From positions 1-64,000 of the forward strand of contig NCCT01000002.1 in assembly GCA_002279795.1 (NCBI GenBank): a DNA stretch of 64,000 nucleotides, in the 5' to 3' direction. Shown here one piece after another: positions 43,677 through 54,999 of this stretch (positions are counted from its first letter, which is position 1; each line of letters begins with the position of its first letter). The position numbers and the translations under genes were made by a program. The notes beneath the pieces are model-generated. The model saw only the letters and a program-made list of their open reading frames with translations, searched no databases and was not told the origin of the DNA. The stretch is from Hydrogenophilales bacterium 12-61-10 (GTDB taxonomy: Bacteria > Pseudomonadota > Gammaproteobacteria > Burkholderiales > Thiobacillaceae).

Positions 43677-44360
43677 TCAGACCTTGGCCAGTTCGGCGCG
43701 CATCGCGGCAATGATGCTGTTGTAGCGCTGCGGGTCGGTGTCCTTGGCGGCGCCGAACACGGCGGAACCGGCGACGAAGGTGTCGACGCCGGCACGGGCC
43801 ACTTCCAGGATGTTGGCGGGGCCGACGCCGCCGTCGATTTCGATGTTCACCTTGAGGCCGCGGTCATCGATCATCTTGCGCACGGCGCGCGCCTTGTCCA
43901 GCACGTAGGGGATGAACTTCTGGCCGCCGAAGCCGGGGTTGACCGACATCAGCAACACCATGTCGATCTTGTCCAGCGTGTATTCCAGCACGTCGAGCGG
44001 GGTGGCGGGGTTGAACACCAGGCCGGCCTTGCAGCCGTTTTCCTTGATCAGGCCGATGGTGCGGTCGATATGCTCGGAGGCTTCGGGGTGGAAGGTGATG
44101 TAGGTCGCGCCCGCCTTGGCAAAGTCGGGAATGATGCGGTCGACCGGCTTGACCATCAGGTGCACGTCGATCGGCGCGGTGACGCCATGCTTGCGCAGGG
44201 CCTCGCAAACCAGCGGGCCGATGGTGAGGTTGGGCACATAGTGGTTGTCCATCACGTCGAAATGGACGATGTCGGCACCGGAGGCCAGCACGTTATCGAC
44301 TTCTTCGCCCAGTCGGGCAAAGTTGGCTGACAGGATGGAAGGGGCGATGCGAAAAGTCAT
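43677..44360 (-). CDS. rpe: Ribulose-phosphate 3-epimerase
   Basis: The 227-residue TIM-barrel enzyme has [20 protein letters not shown], the metal/catalytic Asp in [43 protein letters not shown] and [11 protein letters not shown]. It interconverts ribulose- and xylulose-5-phosphate in the pentose phosphate and Calvin pathways. ATG 44360 is the family start with GGAG upstream. It is divergent from apaG. Confidence 0.97.
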   Translation of the reverse strand: MTFRIAPSILSANFARLGEEVDNVLASGADIVHFDVMDNHYVPNLTIGPLVCEALRKHGVTAPIDVHLMVKPVDRIIPDFAKAGATYITFHPEASEHIDRTIGLIKENGCKAGLVFNPATPLDVLEYTLDKIDMVLLMSVNPGFGGQKFIPYVLDKARAVRKMIDDRGLKVNIEIDGGVGPANILEVARAGVDTFVAGSAVFGAAKDTDPQRYNSIIAAMRAELAKV

Positions 44361-44458
44361 GGAAGGCTCCGGGGTTATTGGGTTTGACTGGGGCATTTTA
44401 GCAGCCCGCCACGTCATTGCGTTACACTGCGGGCATTCCATACCCGTCGAGCAAAACC

Positions 44459-44842
44459 GTGGCCGAAGGCAAGAAATATCACATCAGCGTCAATGTAAAC
44501 ACGGCCTATCTGGCCGACCAGAGCGATCCGGCATCCGACCGCTACGTGTTCGCTTACACCATTTCCATCTCAAACACCGGCACGGTTTCGGCCCAGTTGA
44601 TCTCGCGTCACTGGATCATCACCGACGCGGAAAACGTCACGCAGGAAGTGAAGGGTTTGGGTGTGGTCGGCGAACAGCCGTTGCTGCGGCCAGGTGAAAG
44701 CTTCGAGTACACCAGCGGCACCGCGATGGCGACCCCGGTCGGCACCATGCGCGGCAGCTATCAAATGGTGGCGGAAGACGGCAACAAATTCGATGCAGAG
44801 ATTCCGTCGTTCACGCTGTCGATGCCACGCGTTCTGCATTGA
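44459..44842 (+). CDS. apaG: ApaG (Co2+/Mg2+ efflux-related) protein
   Basis: The 127-residue beta-sandwich protein has [34 protein letters not shown] and [20 protein letters not shown]. It continues with [20 protein letters not shown] and [12 protein letters not shown]. These are all standard ApaG motifs. I start at GTG 44459; a 14-residue longer ATG version lacks likeness to the family. Its biochemical role is uncertain. Divergence from rpe is common in betaproteobacteria. Confidence 0.93.
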   Translation: MAEGKKYHISVNVNTAYLADQSDPASDRYVFAYTISISNTGTVSAQLISRHWIITDAENVTQEVKGLGVVGEQPLLRPGESFEYTSGTAMATPVGTMRGSYQMVAEDGNKFDAEIPSFTLSMPRVLH

Positions 44843-44845
44843 TGC

Positions 44846-44906
44846 AGGGTGAGCGGTAAGCGGTGCGCGGAAACGCGCGCACGCACCTCAACCCCGCTCA
44901 CCATTC
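44846..44906. repeat. GTGAGCGGTAAGCGG-type inverted repeat after apaG
   Basis: GGGTGAGCGGTAAGCGGTGC is followed by a GCGCGC-rich centre and CCCCGCTCACCATTCACTC. It has the same unit structure as the repeats at 43592 and 57149 and probably terminates apaG. Confidence 0.55.
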
Positions 44907-44908
44907 AC

Positions 44909-45001
44909 TCACTTCCGCATCGTCCACCATACGATGAACACGAACAGGCTCAAGGCAATTCCAGCCTCGAGTACCAACCAGCCCAGTCCTTGGCTCCCCA
45001 T
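44909..45001 (-). CDS. Possible 30-residue single-pass membrane protein
   Basis: The minus strand from ATG 45001 to TGA 44909 encodes MGSQGLGWLVLEAGIALSLF then VFIVWWTMRK. This is a single hydrophobic helix of about 18 residues ended by a Trp-Trp-Thr-Met-Arg-Lys interface. The composition is that of small membrane subunits, not of random DNA. It lies between apaG and mltA. No strong ribosome site is evident and no family is recognised, so expression is unproven. Confidence 0.45.
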   Translation of the reverse strand: MGSQGLGWLVLEAGIALSLFVFIVWWTMRK

Positions 45002-45064
45002 CAAACCCGTCTACCCATGGTTATACTCGACGCGTGTTTTCGACCCGAGCCATCTTCACCCGTG

Positions 45065-46273
45065 ATGCTGTTACGCGCAAGTCCATGGCTGTTTGCCCTG
45101 TTGTTGTCTGCCTGTGCAGTGCAGCCAGAAGCCCCTGTTCCTACTCCGAAACCTGCCCCGCCAGTGACGCGACCGCCGGTGCTGATTACGACCCCGGCGA
45201 CCGCCTATCCCACGCTCAAGCCGGTTGAGTGGAGCATGCTCGCCGCGTGGCAGAGCGACACGACTAGCGAAGCCTGGGGCGCCTTTTTGCTGGGCTGCAG
45301 CACGCTCAAGAAGCAAAGCGCCTGGCAATCCGCCTGCAACGATGCCGCCGCCCTGCCGCCGCCCGATGACGCCGCAGCGCGCGCATTTTTCGAGCAACGA
45401 TTCCAGCTGTATCAAGCCACGCAGGAAGACGGCAGCGCCGAAGGCCTGGTCACGGGCTATTACGAGCCGCTGCTGAAAGGCAACCGCGTGCGAACCGAGC
45501 GGGCGCGCTATCCGCTGTACGCGGTGCCAGACGATCTCGTCACGGTCGACCTCGCCAGCGTGTATCCCGAGCTGAAGAATCTGCGCCTGCGTGGACGGCT
45601 GGTGGGCAACAAGCTGGTGCCCTACCCCGCGCGCAAGGACATCGAGGCCGCTGCCCATGGCAACGGCTTCAAGGGCAAACCCATCGCCTGGGCAGAAGAC
45701 CCGGTCGACCTGTTCTTCCTGCAGATCCAGGGCTCCGGCCGCATCGAACTGCCGGACGGCTCGCACATGCGCGTCGGTTACGCGGACCAGAACGGCCACC
45801 CCTACAAGTCCATCGGCAAGCTGCTGGTCGAGCGCGGCGAGCTCAAGCTCGAACAGGCCTCGATGCAGGGCATCAAGAACTGGGGCTTGCAAAACCCGGA
45901 CAAGCTGCCGGAACTGCTCGCCAGCAACCCCAGTTTCGTGTTTTTCCGCGAATTGCCCAACGGCCTGGCAGGCCCCTTGGGCGCGCTCGGCATTCCGCTC
46001 ACCGGCGGCCGTTCGATCGCCGTCGACCCGCGCTTCATTCCATTGGGCGCGCCGGTTTTTCTTGCCACCACCCAGCCCAATTCAACGCTGCCGTTGAACA
46101 AGCTGGTGATGGCGCAGGACACCGGCGGTGCCATTCGAGGCGGCGTGCGGGCGGATGTGTTCTGGGGATTTGGCGATGCCGCCGGCGAGCTTGCCGGGCG
46201 GATGAAACAGCGGGGGATGATGTGGGTGCTGTTGCCGAAGGCTTACCCTTTAAAAGACGTCCGTCGCGACTGA
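45065..46273 (+). CDS. mltA: Membrane-bound lytic murein transglycosylase A
   Basis: The 402-residue lipoprotein starts MLLRASPWLFALLLSACAVQ, with lipobox LSAC. It has the MltA domain (GLVTGYYEPLLKGNRVRTER, DPVDLFFLQIQGSGRIEL, MRVGYADQNGHPYKSIGK) and the C-terminal 3D domain (VMAQDTGGAIRGGVRADVFW) carrying the catalytic Asp. It cleaves peptidoglycan to anhydromuropeptides at the outer membrane. Upstream in-frame ATGs (for example 45018) would bury the signal peptide. Confidence 0.94.
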   Translation: MLLRASPWLFALLLSACAVQPEAPVPTPKPAPPVTRPPVLITTPATAYPTLKPVEWSMLAAWQSDTTSEAWGAFLLGCSTLKKQSAWQSACNDAAALPPPDDAAARAFFEQRFQLYQATQEDGSAEGLVTGYYEPLLKGNRVRTERARYPLYAVPDDLVTVDLASVYPELKNLRLRGRLVGNKLVPYPARKDIEAAAHGNGFKGKPIAWAEDPVDLFFLQIQGSGRIELPDGSHMRVGYADQNGHPYKSIGKLLVERGELKLEQASMQGIKNWGLQNPDKLPELLASNPSFVFFRELPNGLAGPLGALGIPLTGGRSIAVDPRFIPLGAPVFLATTQPNSTLPLNKLVMAQDTGGAIRGGVRADVFWGFGDAAGELAGRMKQRGMMWVLLPKAYPLKDVRRD

Positions 46274-46978
46274 CGTCTGCCCGGATGAGCCGGGCGAACC
46301 ATCCAGCCAGACCAGAAAATCCTCCCGGGTCATCGGTTTCCCGAACAAAAATCCTTGCAGGGAATCGACGCCGAGCGTGCGCAGCGTATCTGCCGTTTCC
46401 TGGTCTTCCACGCCTTCCGCCACGGTTTTCAGGCCAAACAGTTTGGCCAGGTTGACGATGGCCTGCACCAGACTCAGGCCCGACGGCTCATTCAGGCGGC
46501 GTACAAACGAAATATCGATTTTGAGCTCGTCGGCATGCATTTCATGCAACTGCGAAAGCGACAAGTAGCCGGTTCCGAAGTCATCAATGGCGATGCCAAA
46601 TCCTGCCCGCCGGAGTTCGGACACCCGCTCTGCGCCATTCTGCACATCGCTCAGCGCGACGCTCTCGGTCACTTCCAGCACCAGCATCGAGTGATCGAGA
46701 CCGCGCCCGGCAAACTCCTTGATCACGGTCTGCATGAATGACGGCGTGAACAGCTGGCGCTTGGAAATATTGACCGCGAGTGTCACCTGTTTGCCTTCTG
46801 CCTGCCAGGCTTGGGCGGCGTCCAGGCTGGACCGCATGATCTGCAAGCCGAGTTCGCCGATCAGGCCGAGACTCTCCGCCATGGGGATGAAGGTCACCGG
46901 GCTGATCCAGCCATATTCGGCGTCGTGCCACCGCGCCAGCACTTCCACGGCATGGCAGCGGCCGCTCCGGGCATCCAC
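46250..46978 (-). pseudogene. EAL (c-di-GMP phosphodiesterase) half of a frameshifted GGDEF-EAL protein
   Basis: The frame encodes an EAL domain with most catalytic residues: HAVEVLARW (ExLxR), TLAVNISKRQL, VLEVTESVAL, AIDDFGTGYLSLSQL, ELKIDISFV, VAEGVED and LQGFLFGKPM. It is open upstream to QAINQGRIETWFQPIVD, the normal beginning of EAL domains, but in a different frame from the GGDEF part that ends at 47026. About 35 residues that normally join GGDEF to EAL are missing. A GTG at 46978 could start a free EAL protein, so activity in trans is possible. Confidence 0.75.
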
Positions 46979-47025
46979 GATGGGCTGGAACCAGGTTTCA
47001 ATCCGGCCCTGATTGATGGCCTGGG

Positions 47026-48867
47026 TCAGGTGACTTCCGCCTGCGAAAAAAGCAGCTCGATTTCCATTCCGTCGTGCGGATACACCGCAGCGCCCATGCT
47101 GAAGGTGACCCGGGTTTCATTGCCGTCCAGCATCAGGGGCGATTGCAGCGACTCGATGATTTTGTCTGTCACGCTGCGAATCGCCCGCATCGACTGCATG
47201 TCCGGCAGCAGCAGCACGAATTCGTCGCCCCCCCAGCGGGCCAGCGTGTCGCCCCCCCGCAGGCCCGCGCGCAAGCGTTCGGCAAAGGCCACGAGCAAAC
47301 GGTCGCCCGCTTTGTGACCCAGGGTGTCGTTGATGACTTTGAAATTGTCGAGGTCGATAAAGCAGACGCCCACCAGATGCTGGTTGCGCTCGGCAATGCT
47401 CAGTGCATTCCTGATACGGTCTTCCAGCAGGATGCGGTTGGGCAGCTCGGTGAGCGCGTCATGCAGCGCCATGTGAGTGATCTGCCGCTCGTTCAGATAG
47501 GTCTGGGTAATGTCGCGCAAAACGCCGCGTATGCCGGTCACCCGCCCATTCCTGGACGCGTTCGGCAGTAGCTGGCACTCCACCCAGATTTCGTGCGTGG
47601 CCACCCCCCGAGGACGCAAACGAAAGCGCAGGGTCACCTGCTGTTTCTCGCCCGAGAACAAGGCCATCAGCTGGGCTTTCACCAGCTCGACGTCTTCGCT
47701 GTGGATCTCGCTGAAAATCGACTGGCCCACGCCCTCCTCGCGATGAACGATCTTGTTCCACCCCGGGCTTGCGCGCAGGATGACGCCCTCCACGCTCAGT
47801 TCGATGACGGCTTCTTCCAGCAGCGCCAGGGTTTCCAGGTAGTACTGCTGCTCCCGGGCCCGGTTCTGGATCGCCTCCATCATCCGCTCGAAGGCGACGG
47901 CCGTTGCGCCAATTTCGTCGGCGCGGTGGTGCGCCGGTTTCAATTCAGCGACCAGGGTCTCGAGATCCTTGCCCGCGGCATACAGATGCGCACCCTTGCC
48001 CAGGGTTTCGATACGCCTCGCCGTGCGCGCCAGCCAGCGCCCGACCGTCAGCCAGATCAGCGCGGCGAGCAGCGCGATGGCGCCCATGGTCTGCGGAATG
48101 AAATTCGCGTAAGACAACTGCTCGCCCATTCCGCGGTAGATCTCCAGCACCGTGCCCTTGCCCTCCGCCCTCCCGGCCTGCAGCGAAGGCCACGGCAATT
48201 CGATATGCAGCGTGTTTGCATCGGCGGGTGGCGGCATCGCGTCCGAACGCGCGACGAGCTGGCCGTGATAACTGAGCTGCAGGAAAGCGTCCGGGACCAG
48301 CATTTCGCGCAAGGTCGAATTGGACAGCGACTTGAACAACACCAGCCGGCCTGCGCCCCGCTCGCCGAGCCAGACCGGCAGCTGAAACACCCGGTAGAGC
48401 TGGCGAAACTGCGGCACATAGATCCACTCGGACTGTTCGCCAAACAAGTCCTTCAACGAAACCGACTCCGACCCGTGATGAAAAATGACCTGGTTGTGCG
48501 CATCCAGAACCAGCAGGTTCGAAAACTCGCTCAACGCCCATTGCGCATTCAGATAAGCCGTCAGCCTGGAAAACGCCAGCGTGTCCGGCTGTTCGAGAAT
48601 GCGCAGATACTCGATGCGGGATTGCGCCTGCATGGCCGCCGTCGACCACGCGGATTCGAGCCGGGGCAGCACGGTGTTGTAGTGTTCCCGTAGCTGGTTT
48701 TGCTGCAACTGGCGATCGCGCTCACGGATATTGGACAGCGTCGCGCTCGCGCCCAGCAAGATGATCGCTGACGCGATCAGGATGGTCAGCGCCAAGTGGA
48801 AAAACGCTTGCCGCCGCAGGCCACCCGAAAAAAGTGACGCAATCCAGCGACGCGAGCGGTTCAGCAT
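47026..48867 (-). CDS. Membrane HAMP-PAS-GGDEF protein, truncated upstream of its EAL domain
   Basis: The 613-residue protein has an N-terminal transmembrane helix (FFHLALTILIASAIILLGAS), a periplasmic sensor domain, and a second helix near 285 (TMGAIALLAALIWLTVGRWL). A HAMP-like stretch, a PAS domain (ALLEEAVIELSVEGVILRAS) and GGDEF (LARWGGDEFVLLLPDM, inhibitory RGGD) follow. The frame stops after ELLFSQAEVT, where GGDEF domains normally continue with AMYxAK. The last helix is lost and the EAL domain follows out of frame. Start ATG 48867. It lies 94 bp after a solute-binding protein that may feed its sensor. Confidence 0.8.
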   Translation of the reverse strand: MLNRSRRWIASLFSGGLRRQAFFHLALTILIASAIILLGASATLSNIRERDRQLQQNQLREHYNTVLPRLESAWSTAAMQAQSRIEYLRILEQPDTLAFSRLTAYLNAQWALSEFSNLLVLDAHNQVIFHHGSESVSLKDLFGEQSEWIYVPQFRQLYRVFQLPVWLGERGAGRLVLFKSLSNSTLREMLVPDAFLQLSYHGQLVARSDAMPPPADANTLHIELPWPSLQAGRAEGKGTVLEIYRGMGEQLSYANFIPQTMGAIALLAALIWLTVGRWLARTARRIETLGKGAHLYAAGKDLETLVAELKPAHHRADEIGATAVAFERMMEAIQNRAREQQYYLETLALLEEAVIELSVEGVILRASPGWNKIVHREEGVGQSIFSEIHSEDVELVKAQLMALFSGEKQQVTLRFRLRPRGVATHEIWVECQLLPNASRNGRVTGIRGVLRDITQTYLNERQITHMALHDALTELPNRILLEDRIRNALSIAERNQHLVGVCFIDLDNFKVINDTLGHKAGDRLLVAFAERLRAGLRGGDTLARWGGDEFVLLLPDMQSMRAIRSVTDKIIESLQSPLMLDGNETRVTFSMGAAVYPHDGMEIELLFSQAEVT

Positions 48868-48961
48868 GATGACGCGCGCACTATCTGCTTGGCTCCATCG
48901 AGGATCCGTAGACCGCGTTCCGACCGTCCCCGACGCCGCCATGCCGGCGAAGCATCCGGCG

Positions 48962-49981
48962 TCACCGGTTGACCCACTGGTCGGCAATCAGTCCGCGAAT
49001 GCGCAGTCCCGCAGGCAAAGGCGTACCCGTTTCGATCAGGAACTGCCGGCTCGCCTCGACTTCCGCCGGCTTGAAGCGCCCATCCGGGCTGAACAGGTTG
49101 GGAATACGCCGGATCGGATCAGCCAGATCCTGGCTCAATTCCCCATCCTCGATGCCCAGCTTTGCGACGATGTCATCGGGTTGCTTGTGCTGCATCCAGC
49201 GCAGGCTGCGCTTCAGCATCGCCGTCATCAGTTCCACTCGTTGCGGCTGACGCTCGATGACCTCATGCGGGCAAGCCAGAACAGCACGGATATGGCTGGC
49301 CCAGCCGGCGCCGCCCAGCGTATCGGCGCTCGACAGGCTGGCCAGGCGCAGGCCGATTTTTTTACGCACGAGGGTGCCGGCCAAAGGCTCTTCGCAAAAC
49401 ACGGCATCCACCATGCCGCTGACCAGGCTGCCCTGCATGCCAGCCAGATTCTGGTTGGTTTGAACCCAGCGAACCTCGTTTCTGCGCACCCCGTTGTTCG
49501 CCAGCCAGAGCTCCAGCATCACCTGCAAATAGGTTTTCGACGTCACGCTGCCCATGGGAATGCCTATGCTGCGCCCTTTGATATCTTTCAGGCTGCGCAC
49601 CGTTGCGGCGAGATCGGGGCGTATCAGGATCGAGTAAGGCGGAACCCCGCTGCTCAATACGGCAATGGCCGAAACCGGCTTTTTCTTGGCGATGAAGGAC
49701 GGCAGGGCGGTAAACGCGACGCCGGCAAACTGGGCATTCCCCGCCAGCGCGTCCTCCAGCGCCAGAATGCCGCTCGGCAGGTAGCGAATGGCCAGTTGCA
49801 CGCCCAGCGCCTGATCGATCCCCAACCGGGTAATCAGCTCGACCGGAAGAAAAGGCAACAAATGGGGGCCGGGAATATTGACCCGTATGACTTGGGGACC
49901 GGTTTCCTGCGCGGCGCGGGCTGCCAGCCCGGTCGACAAGGCGCAAGCGGCCAACCCCCTGAGCATGGTTCTACGTTGCAT
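48962..49981 (-). CDS. ABC-type solute-binding protein (SsuA/NMT1-like), orphan
   Basis: The 339-residue protein has a Tat-like N-terminus (MQRRTMLRGLAACALSTGLA). The periplasmic-binding-protein fold of the SsuA/THI5 type follows (LITRLGIDQALGVQLAIRYL, LKDIKGRSIGIPMGSVTSKT, GMQGSLVSGMVDAVFCEEPL). GAGGAA precedes ATG 49981. No permease or ATPase is near, while a membrane GGDEF gene follows on the same strand. A sensory role, delivering a ligand signal to that protein, is more likely than transport. Ligand unknown. Confidence 0.82.
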   Translation of the reverse strand: MQRRTMLRGLAACALSTGLAARAAQETGPQVIRVNIPGPHLLPFLPVELITRLGIDQALGVQLAIRYLPSGILALEDALAGNAQFAGVAFTALPSFIAKKKPVSAIAVLSSGVPPYSILIRPDLAATVRSLKDIKGRSIGIPMGSVTSKTYLQVMLELWLANNGVRRNEVRWVQTNQNLAGMQGSLVSGMVDAVFCEEPLAGTLVRKKIGLRLASLSSADTLGGAGWASHIRAVLACPHEVIERQPQRVELMTAMLKRSLRWMQHKQPDDIVAKLGIEDGELSQDLADPIRRIPNLFSPDGRFKPAEVEASRQFLIETGTPLPAGLRIRGLIADQWVNR

Positions 49982-50263
49982 CGTTTATTCCTCAATCAAT
50001 CGGACGGCTCCCTGCAGCCTGCCTGTCGGTGCATGCCATGGCCATGCCATTTCGGTGCTCAGCCTACAGGGGTATACGGCTAAGGCAGCCTATCCTTAAT
50101 AGAGGAATAGATAAACAGAGTTTATCCTGCCGCGCTGGGGCGCCGTCTTTTCTTGCAGCAAGGCGGCGACAGGAACTCGGCGAGGAGTTTTCTGTTCTGA
50201 CTGATAGATTCGCCGATTATTTATCCCTGTCTGCCCGGCAACAATCCCGGTCGCTGCGCGCAG

Positions 50264-50307
50264 GGAAGGTTTAAGGTGTGAGCCTTTTCAACGAACAGGA
50301 ACCTTCC
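50264..50307 (+). promoter_or_regulatory. Inverted repeat abutting the copA start codon
   Basis: GGAAGGTT (50264-50271) and AACCTTCC (50300-50307) are perfect 8-bp arms. The right arm ends directly before ATG 50308 and overlaps the ribosome site AGGAACC. In RNA the hairpin could block initiation. No CueR-type dyad was found in the gap 49982-50307, which holds no other gene. Confidence 0.35.
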
Positions 50308-52701
<2,394 letters not shown>

Positions 52702-52764
52702 CGCCCTCCCCTTTCAGTAGCAGACTGTCTACCATCGAAATCAATCCCCCTCAGGAGAATCAAC

Positions 52765-53181
52765 ATGAAGCAGGTATTTTTAGCAGCCGCTCTGGTCATT
52801 GCAGCCGTTCCGGCGCAGGCAGCCGATGTCGGCGTGTCGGTCAGTATCGGCCAGCCCGGTTTCTATGGACGTATCGACATCGGTGATTTTCCGCAGCCGC
52901 GCATTCTCTACAGCCAGCCCAAGTACATCGAGCGTGCTGCCGTTCGGCGTGCGCCGATTTACATGCATGTGCCGCCCGGCCACGCACGCAACTGGCGCAA
53001 GCATTGCCGCGAGTACAACGCATGCGGCGAGCGGGTCTACTTTGTGAAAGACAGCTGGTACCAGAACGAATATGTGCCGCGCTACCAAAAGCAGCATCGC
53101 GGCAACGGCGGCAAACACGGCAATGGGAAAGGCCATGGCAACGGCAATCCTGGCAAGAACGGTCACGGCCCCACGCGTTAA
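52765..53181 (+). CDS. Small secreted His/Gly/Asn-rich protein
   Basis: The 138-residue protein has a clear signal peptide (MKQVFLAAALVIAAVPAQAA). A conserved-looking core follows (VSVSIGQPGFYGRIDIGDFP, HVPPGHARNWRKHCREYNAC), and a C-terminal tail is rich in Gly, Asn, Lys and His (GNGKGHGNGNPGKNGHG). The tail could bind metal. It is 63 bp after copA with AGGAGAATC ahead of ATG, so it may join the copper response. No named family is recognised. Confidence 0.75.
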   Translation: MKQVFLAAALVIAAVPAQAADVGVSVSIGQPGFYGRIDIGDFPQPRILYSQPKYIERAAVRRAPIYMHVPPGHARNWRKHCREYNACGERVYFVKDSWYQNEYVPRYQKQHRGNGGKHGNGKGHGNGNPGKNGHGPTR

Positions 53182-53209
53182 GCCGGGGGGCACCCCCTCC
53201 GCCTGCCTG

Positions 53210-53245
53210 AACGAACAAGCGCCCCGACCGGGGCGCTTGTTCGTT
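53210..53245. terminator. 16-bp-stem bidirectional terminator
   Basis: AACGAACAAGCGCCCC (53210-53225), loop GACC and GGGGCGCTTGTTCGTT (53230-53245) pair perfectly. It separates the plus-strand secreted protein from the convergent tonB-like gene. Confidence 0.8.
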
Positions 53246-53281
53246 GTAACCAACCCATGCACGGCTTTGCGCGTCCGCGCA

Positions 53282-54079
53282 TCAGCGAGACATCTGCCCT
53301 TCCCAGTCGTACACCACCTCGATCTGCACCAGCGCTCTTACCGGGCGGCCGTTCTTCTGCGCGGGCGCAAAACGCGCGCTGCGAAATGCCTGCAGCGCTG
53401 ATTCATCGAACACGCCGGGCGGAGAAGCCTTCAGCACCTGCAGGTCGCTGACGCGGCCATCGGCCTGCAGCTTCAGTTGCAGCAGCAGCTTGCCGGACAC
53501 GCGCCGGCGGTCGGCCTCGGCCGGGTAGTCCGGCACCACCTGGCCCAGTGCGCGCGGGTGCACGTCGACCTCGCGCGCGTTGTAATAGGTGAGATCGACC
53601 GCGCTGGTGATGGCCGCTGCGGGCGGGGGCGTGGCTTGATCCGGCGCTGCAGTCCCTGTCGGCGGCGATGCCGCAGGCTGCGCCGGAGCAGACGGCGCGG
53701 AAGCAATCGCTGCGGGCGCGGGCGGCACGGGAGCAATGGTTGCTGGCTTGGGCGGCGCCATGTCGGGAAGCGCGACCGGCAGGGTTTCCGGCAACGCGCT
53801 CGGTAGCAGCCGGGGGCTTTCGGTCGGGGAGGCTTCAGGTGCTGCGACGACCGGCACGGCAGGCGGCGGCGCCGCAACCGCTGGCGCAGGCTGCCGAGGC
53901 GCCAGCCGCGCTTCGATCACCGGCGCGCCTGGCGGCGTGGTCGCGGCGGGCGGCGCCACCTGCACCAGCGCAATCAGCGCAGCATGCACGCCGAGCGAAA
54001 TCCACCCGGCAAGCAGCATGCGCTGAACGGCCGGCGAGGCGGCTGGGATGGTCGGCTCTTTGAATTCGGGGCTCATCAA
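53282..54079 (-). CDS. TonB-family energy transducer, orphan
   Basis: The 265-residue protein has one N-terminal transmembrane helix (LLAGWISLGVHAALIALVQV) and a long Pro/Ala-rich spacer (about residues 45-165). The C-terminal TonB domain contains VVPDYPAEADRRRVSGKLLL and VRALVQIEVVYDWEGQ. It spans the periplasm to power outer-membrane transport. No exbB/exbD or receptor gene is adjacent. It is divergent from a secreted hydrolase gene. Confidence 0.88.
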   Translation of the reverse strand: MMSPEFKEPTIPAASPAVQRMLLAGWISLGVHAALIALVQVAPPAATTPPGAPVIEARLAPRQPAPAVAAPPPAVPVVAAPEASPTESPRLLPSALPETLPVALPDMAPPKPATIAPVPPAPAAIASAPSAPAQPAASPPTGTAAPDQATPPPAAAITSAVDLTYYNAREVDVHPRALGQVVPDYPAEADRRRVSGKLLLQLKLQADGRVSDLQVLKASPPGVFDESALQAFRSARFAPAQKNGRPVRALVQIEVVYDWEGQMSR

Positions 54080-54151
54080 TGCGTGCGCTCCGCGCGAAGA
54101 AGCCGCTGCGCTGGCCTAAAATAGGCCGCAGAAAAATTGCGGGGAAAGACC

Positions 54152-54952
54152 ATGAAAAGACTTGTCATTGCGGCCGCCATCTTAGCATCGGCGCACAGCT
54201 GGGCCGGCGTCGCCCGCGCGGGCGAAGTCAGCCTGACGCAGGCCACGATCAAGGCCGCCGACGGCTCCGAGGTGCCGGTCGAAATCGCCACCCCGGCCGG
54301 CACGGGGCCTTTTCCGCCGGTGCTTTTCATCCACGCCAAGCGCGGCTACGAAGGCGACGAGCGCGCCCATGTGCGCGAACTCGCCGAGCAGGGCTTTCTG
54401 GTGGTCGCGCCGGACTGGCAAAGCGGCCGCTTCATCGAACGCTGGCCGTCGGCGCACAATCCGGACACCGAACTCGACGTCGAGGCCGGGCTGGATTATC
54501 TGAAGTCGCTGCCCAACGCCTGCAAGCAGCCGGTCGGCGTGGTCGGCCTGTCGCGCGGGCCGTATTACGCGATCCGGCTGGCAGCCAAGCGCGGCGCCGA
54601 CCTGGCTGCCATCGTCAGCTACTACGGCCACATGCAGAACCCCAACGCGCCGGAACCCGACCAGCTGTTCCGCATCGCCCCCGAAATCACGCAGATCACC
54701 ACCCCGATGCTATTTCTCATCGGCGATGCCGATTACGAGCTGCGCCGGATGAATGGCGGCCGCGCGTTTTACGCCCTGTGGGAACGCGGCGTGCCGGTGG
54801 AGTGGCAGGAATACCCGATGGCGCGGCGCGCGTTCGACTTTCGCCCCGACCAGACGCCGGAAGAGAAAGTCGCCGCACGCCATGCACGCGATCGGGCGAA
54901 GAACTGGCTGACCCAGTGGATGCGGCTCACGCCGGACATGCGTTGCCGATAA
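54152..54952 (+). CDS. Secreted dienelactone hydrolase-family protein
   Basis: The 266-residue protein has a signal peptide (MKRLVIAAAILASAHSWAGV, cleavage near ARA-GEV) and an alpha/beta hydrolase fold. The oxyanion strand is VLFIHAKRGYEGDERAHV, nucleophile VGLSRGPYYAIRLAA (Ser), and acid LIGDADYELR. The usual DLH histidine is not in a clear motif (MARRAFDFRPD instead of AxHGF), so activity is uncertain. ATG 54152 has GGGGAAAG upstream. It probably forms a unit with the DUF4124 gene 47 bp downstream. Confidence 0.82.
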   Translation: MKRLVIAAAILASAHSWAGVARAGEVSLTQATIKAADGSEVPVEIATPAGTGPFPPVLFIHAKRGYEGDERAHVRELAEQGFLVVAPDWQSGRFIERWPSAHNPDTELDVEAGLDYLKSLPNACKQPVGVVGLSRGPYYAIRLAAKRGADLAAIVSYYGHMQNPNAPEPDQLFRIAPEITQITTPMLFLIGDADYELRRMNGGRAFYALWERGVPVEWQEYPMARRAFDFRPDQTPEEKVAARHARDRAKNWLTQWMRLTPDMRCR

Positions 54953-54999
54953 GGCTGCTGCCGGGATCGTGCGTTTCCACGCTGAAAGGAGAACCCTGA

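Noticed and set aside
53282..54079. Complete TonB-ExbB-ExbD system
   Set aside because: Only the TonB-like gene is here; the ExbD/ExbB-like genes in the window are tolR and tolQ in the Tol operon.
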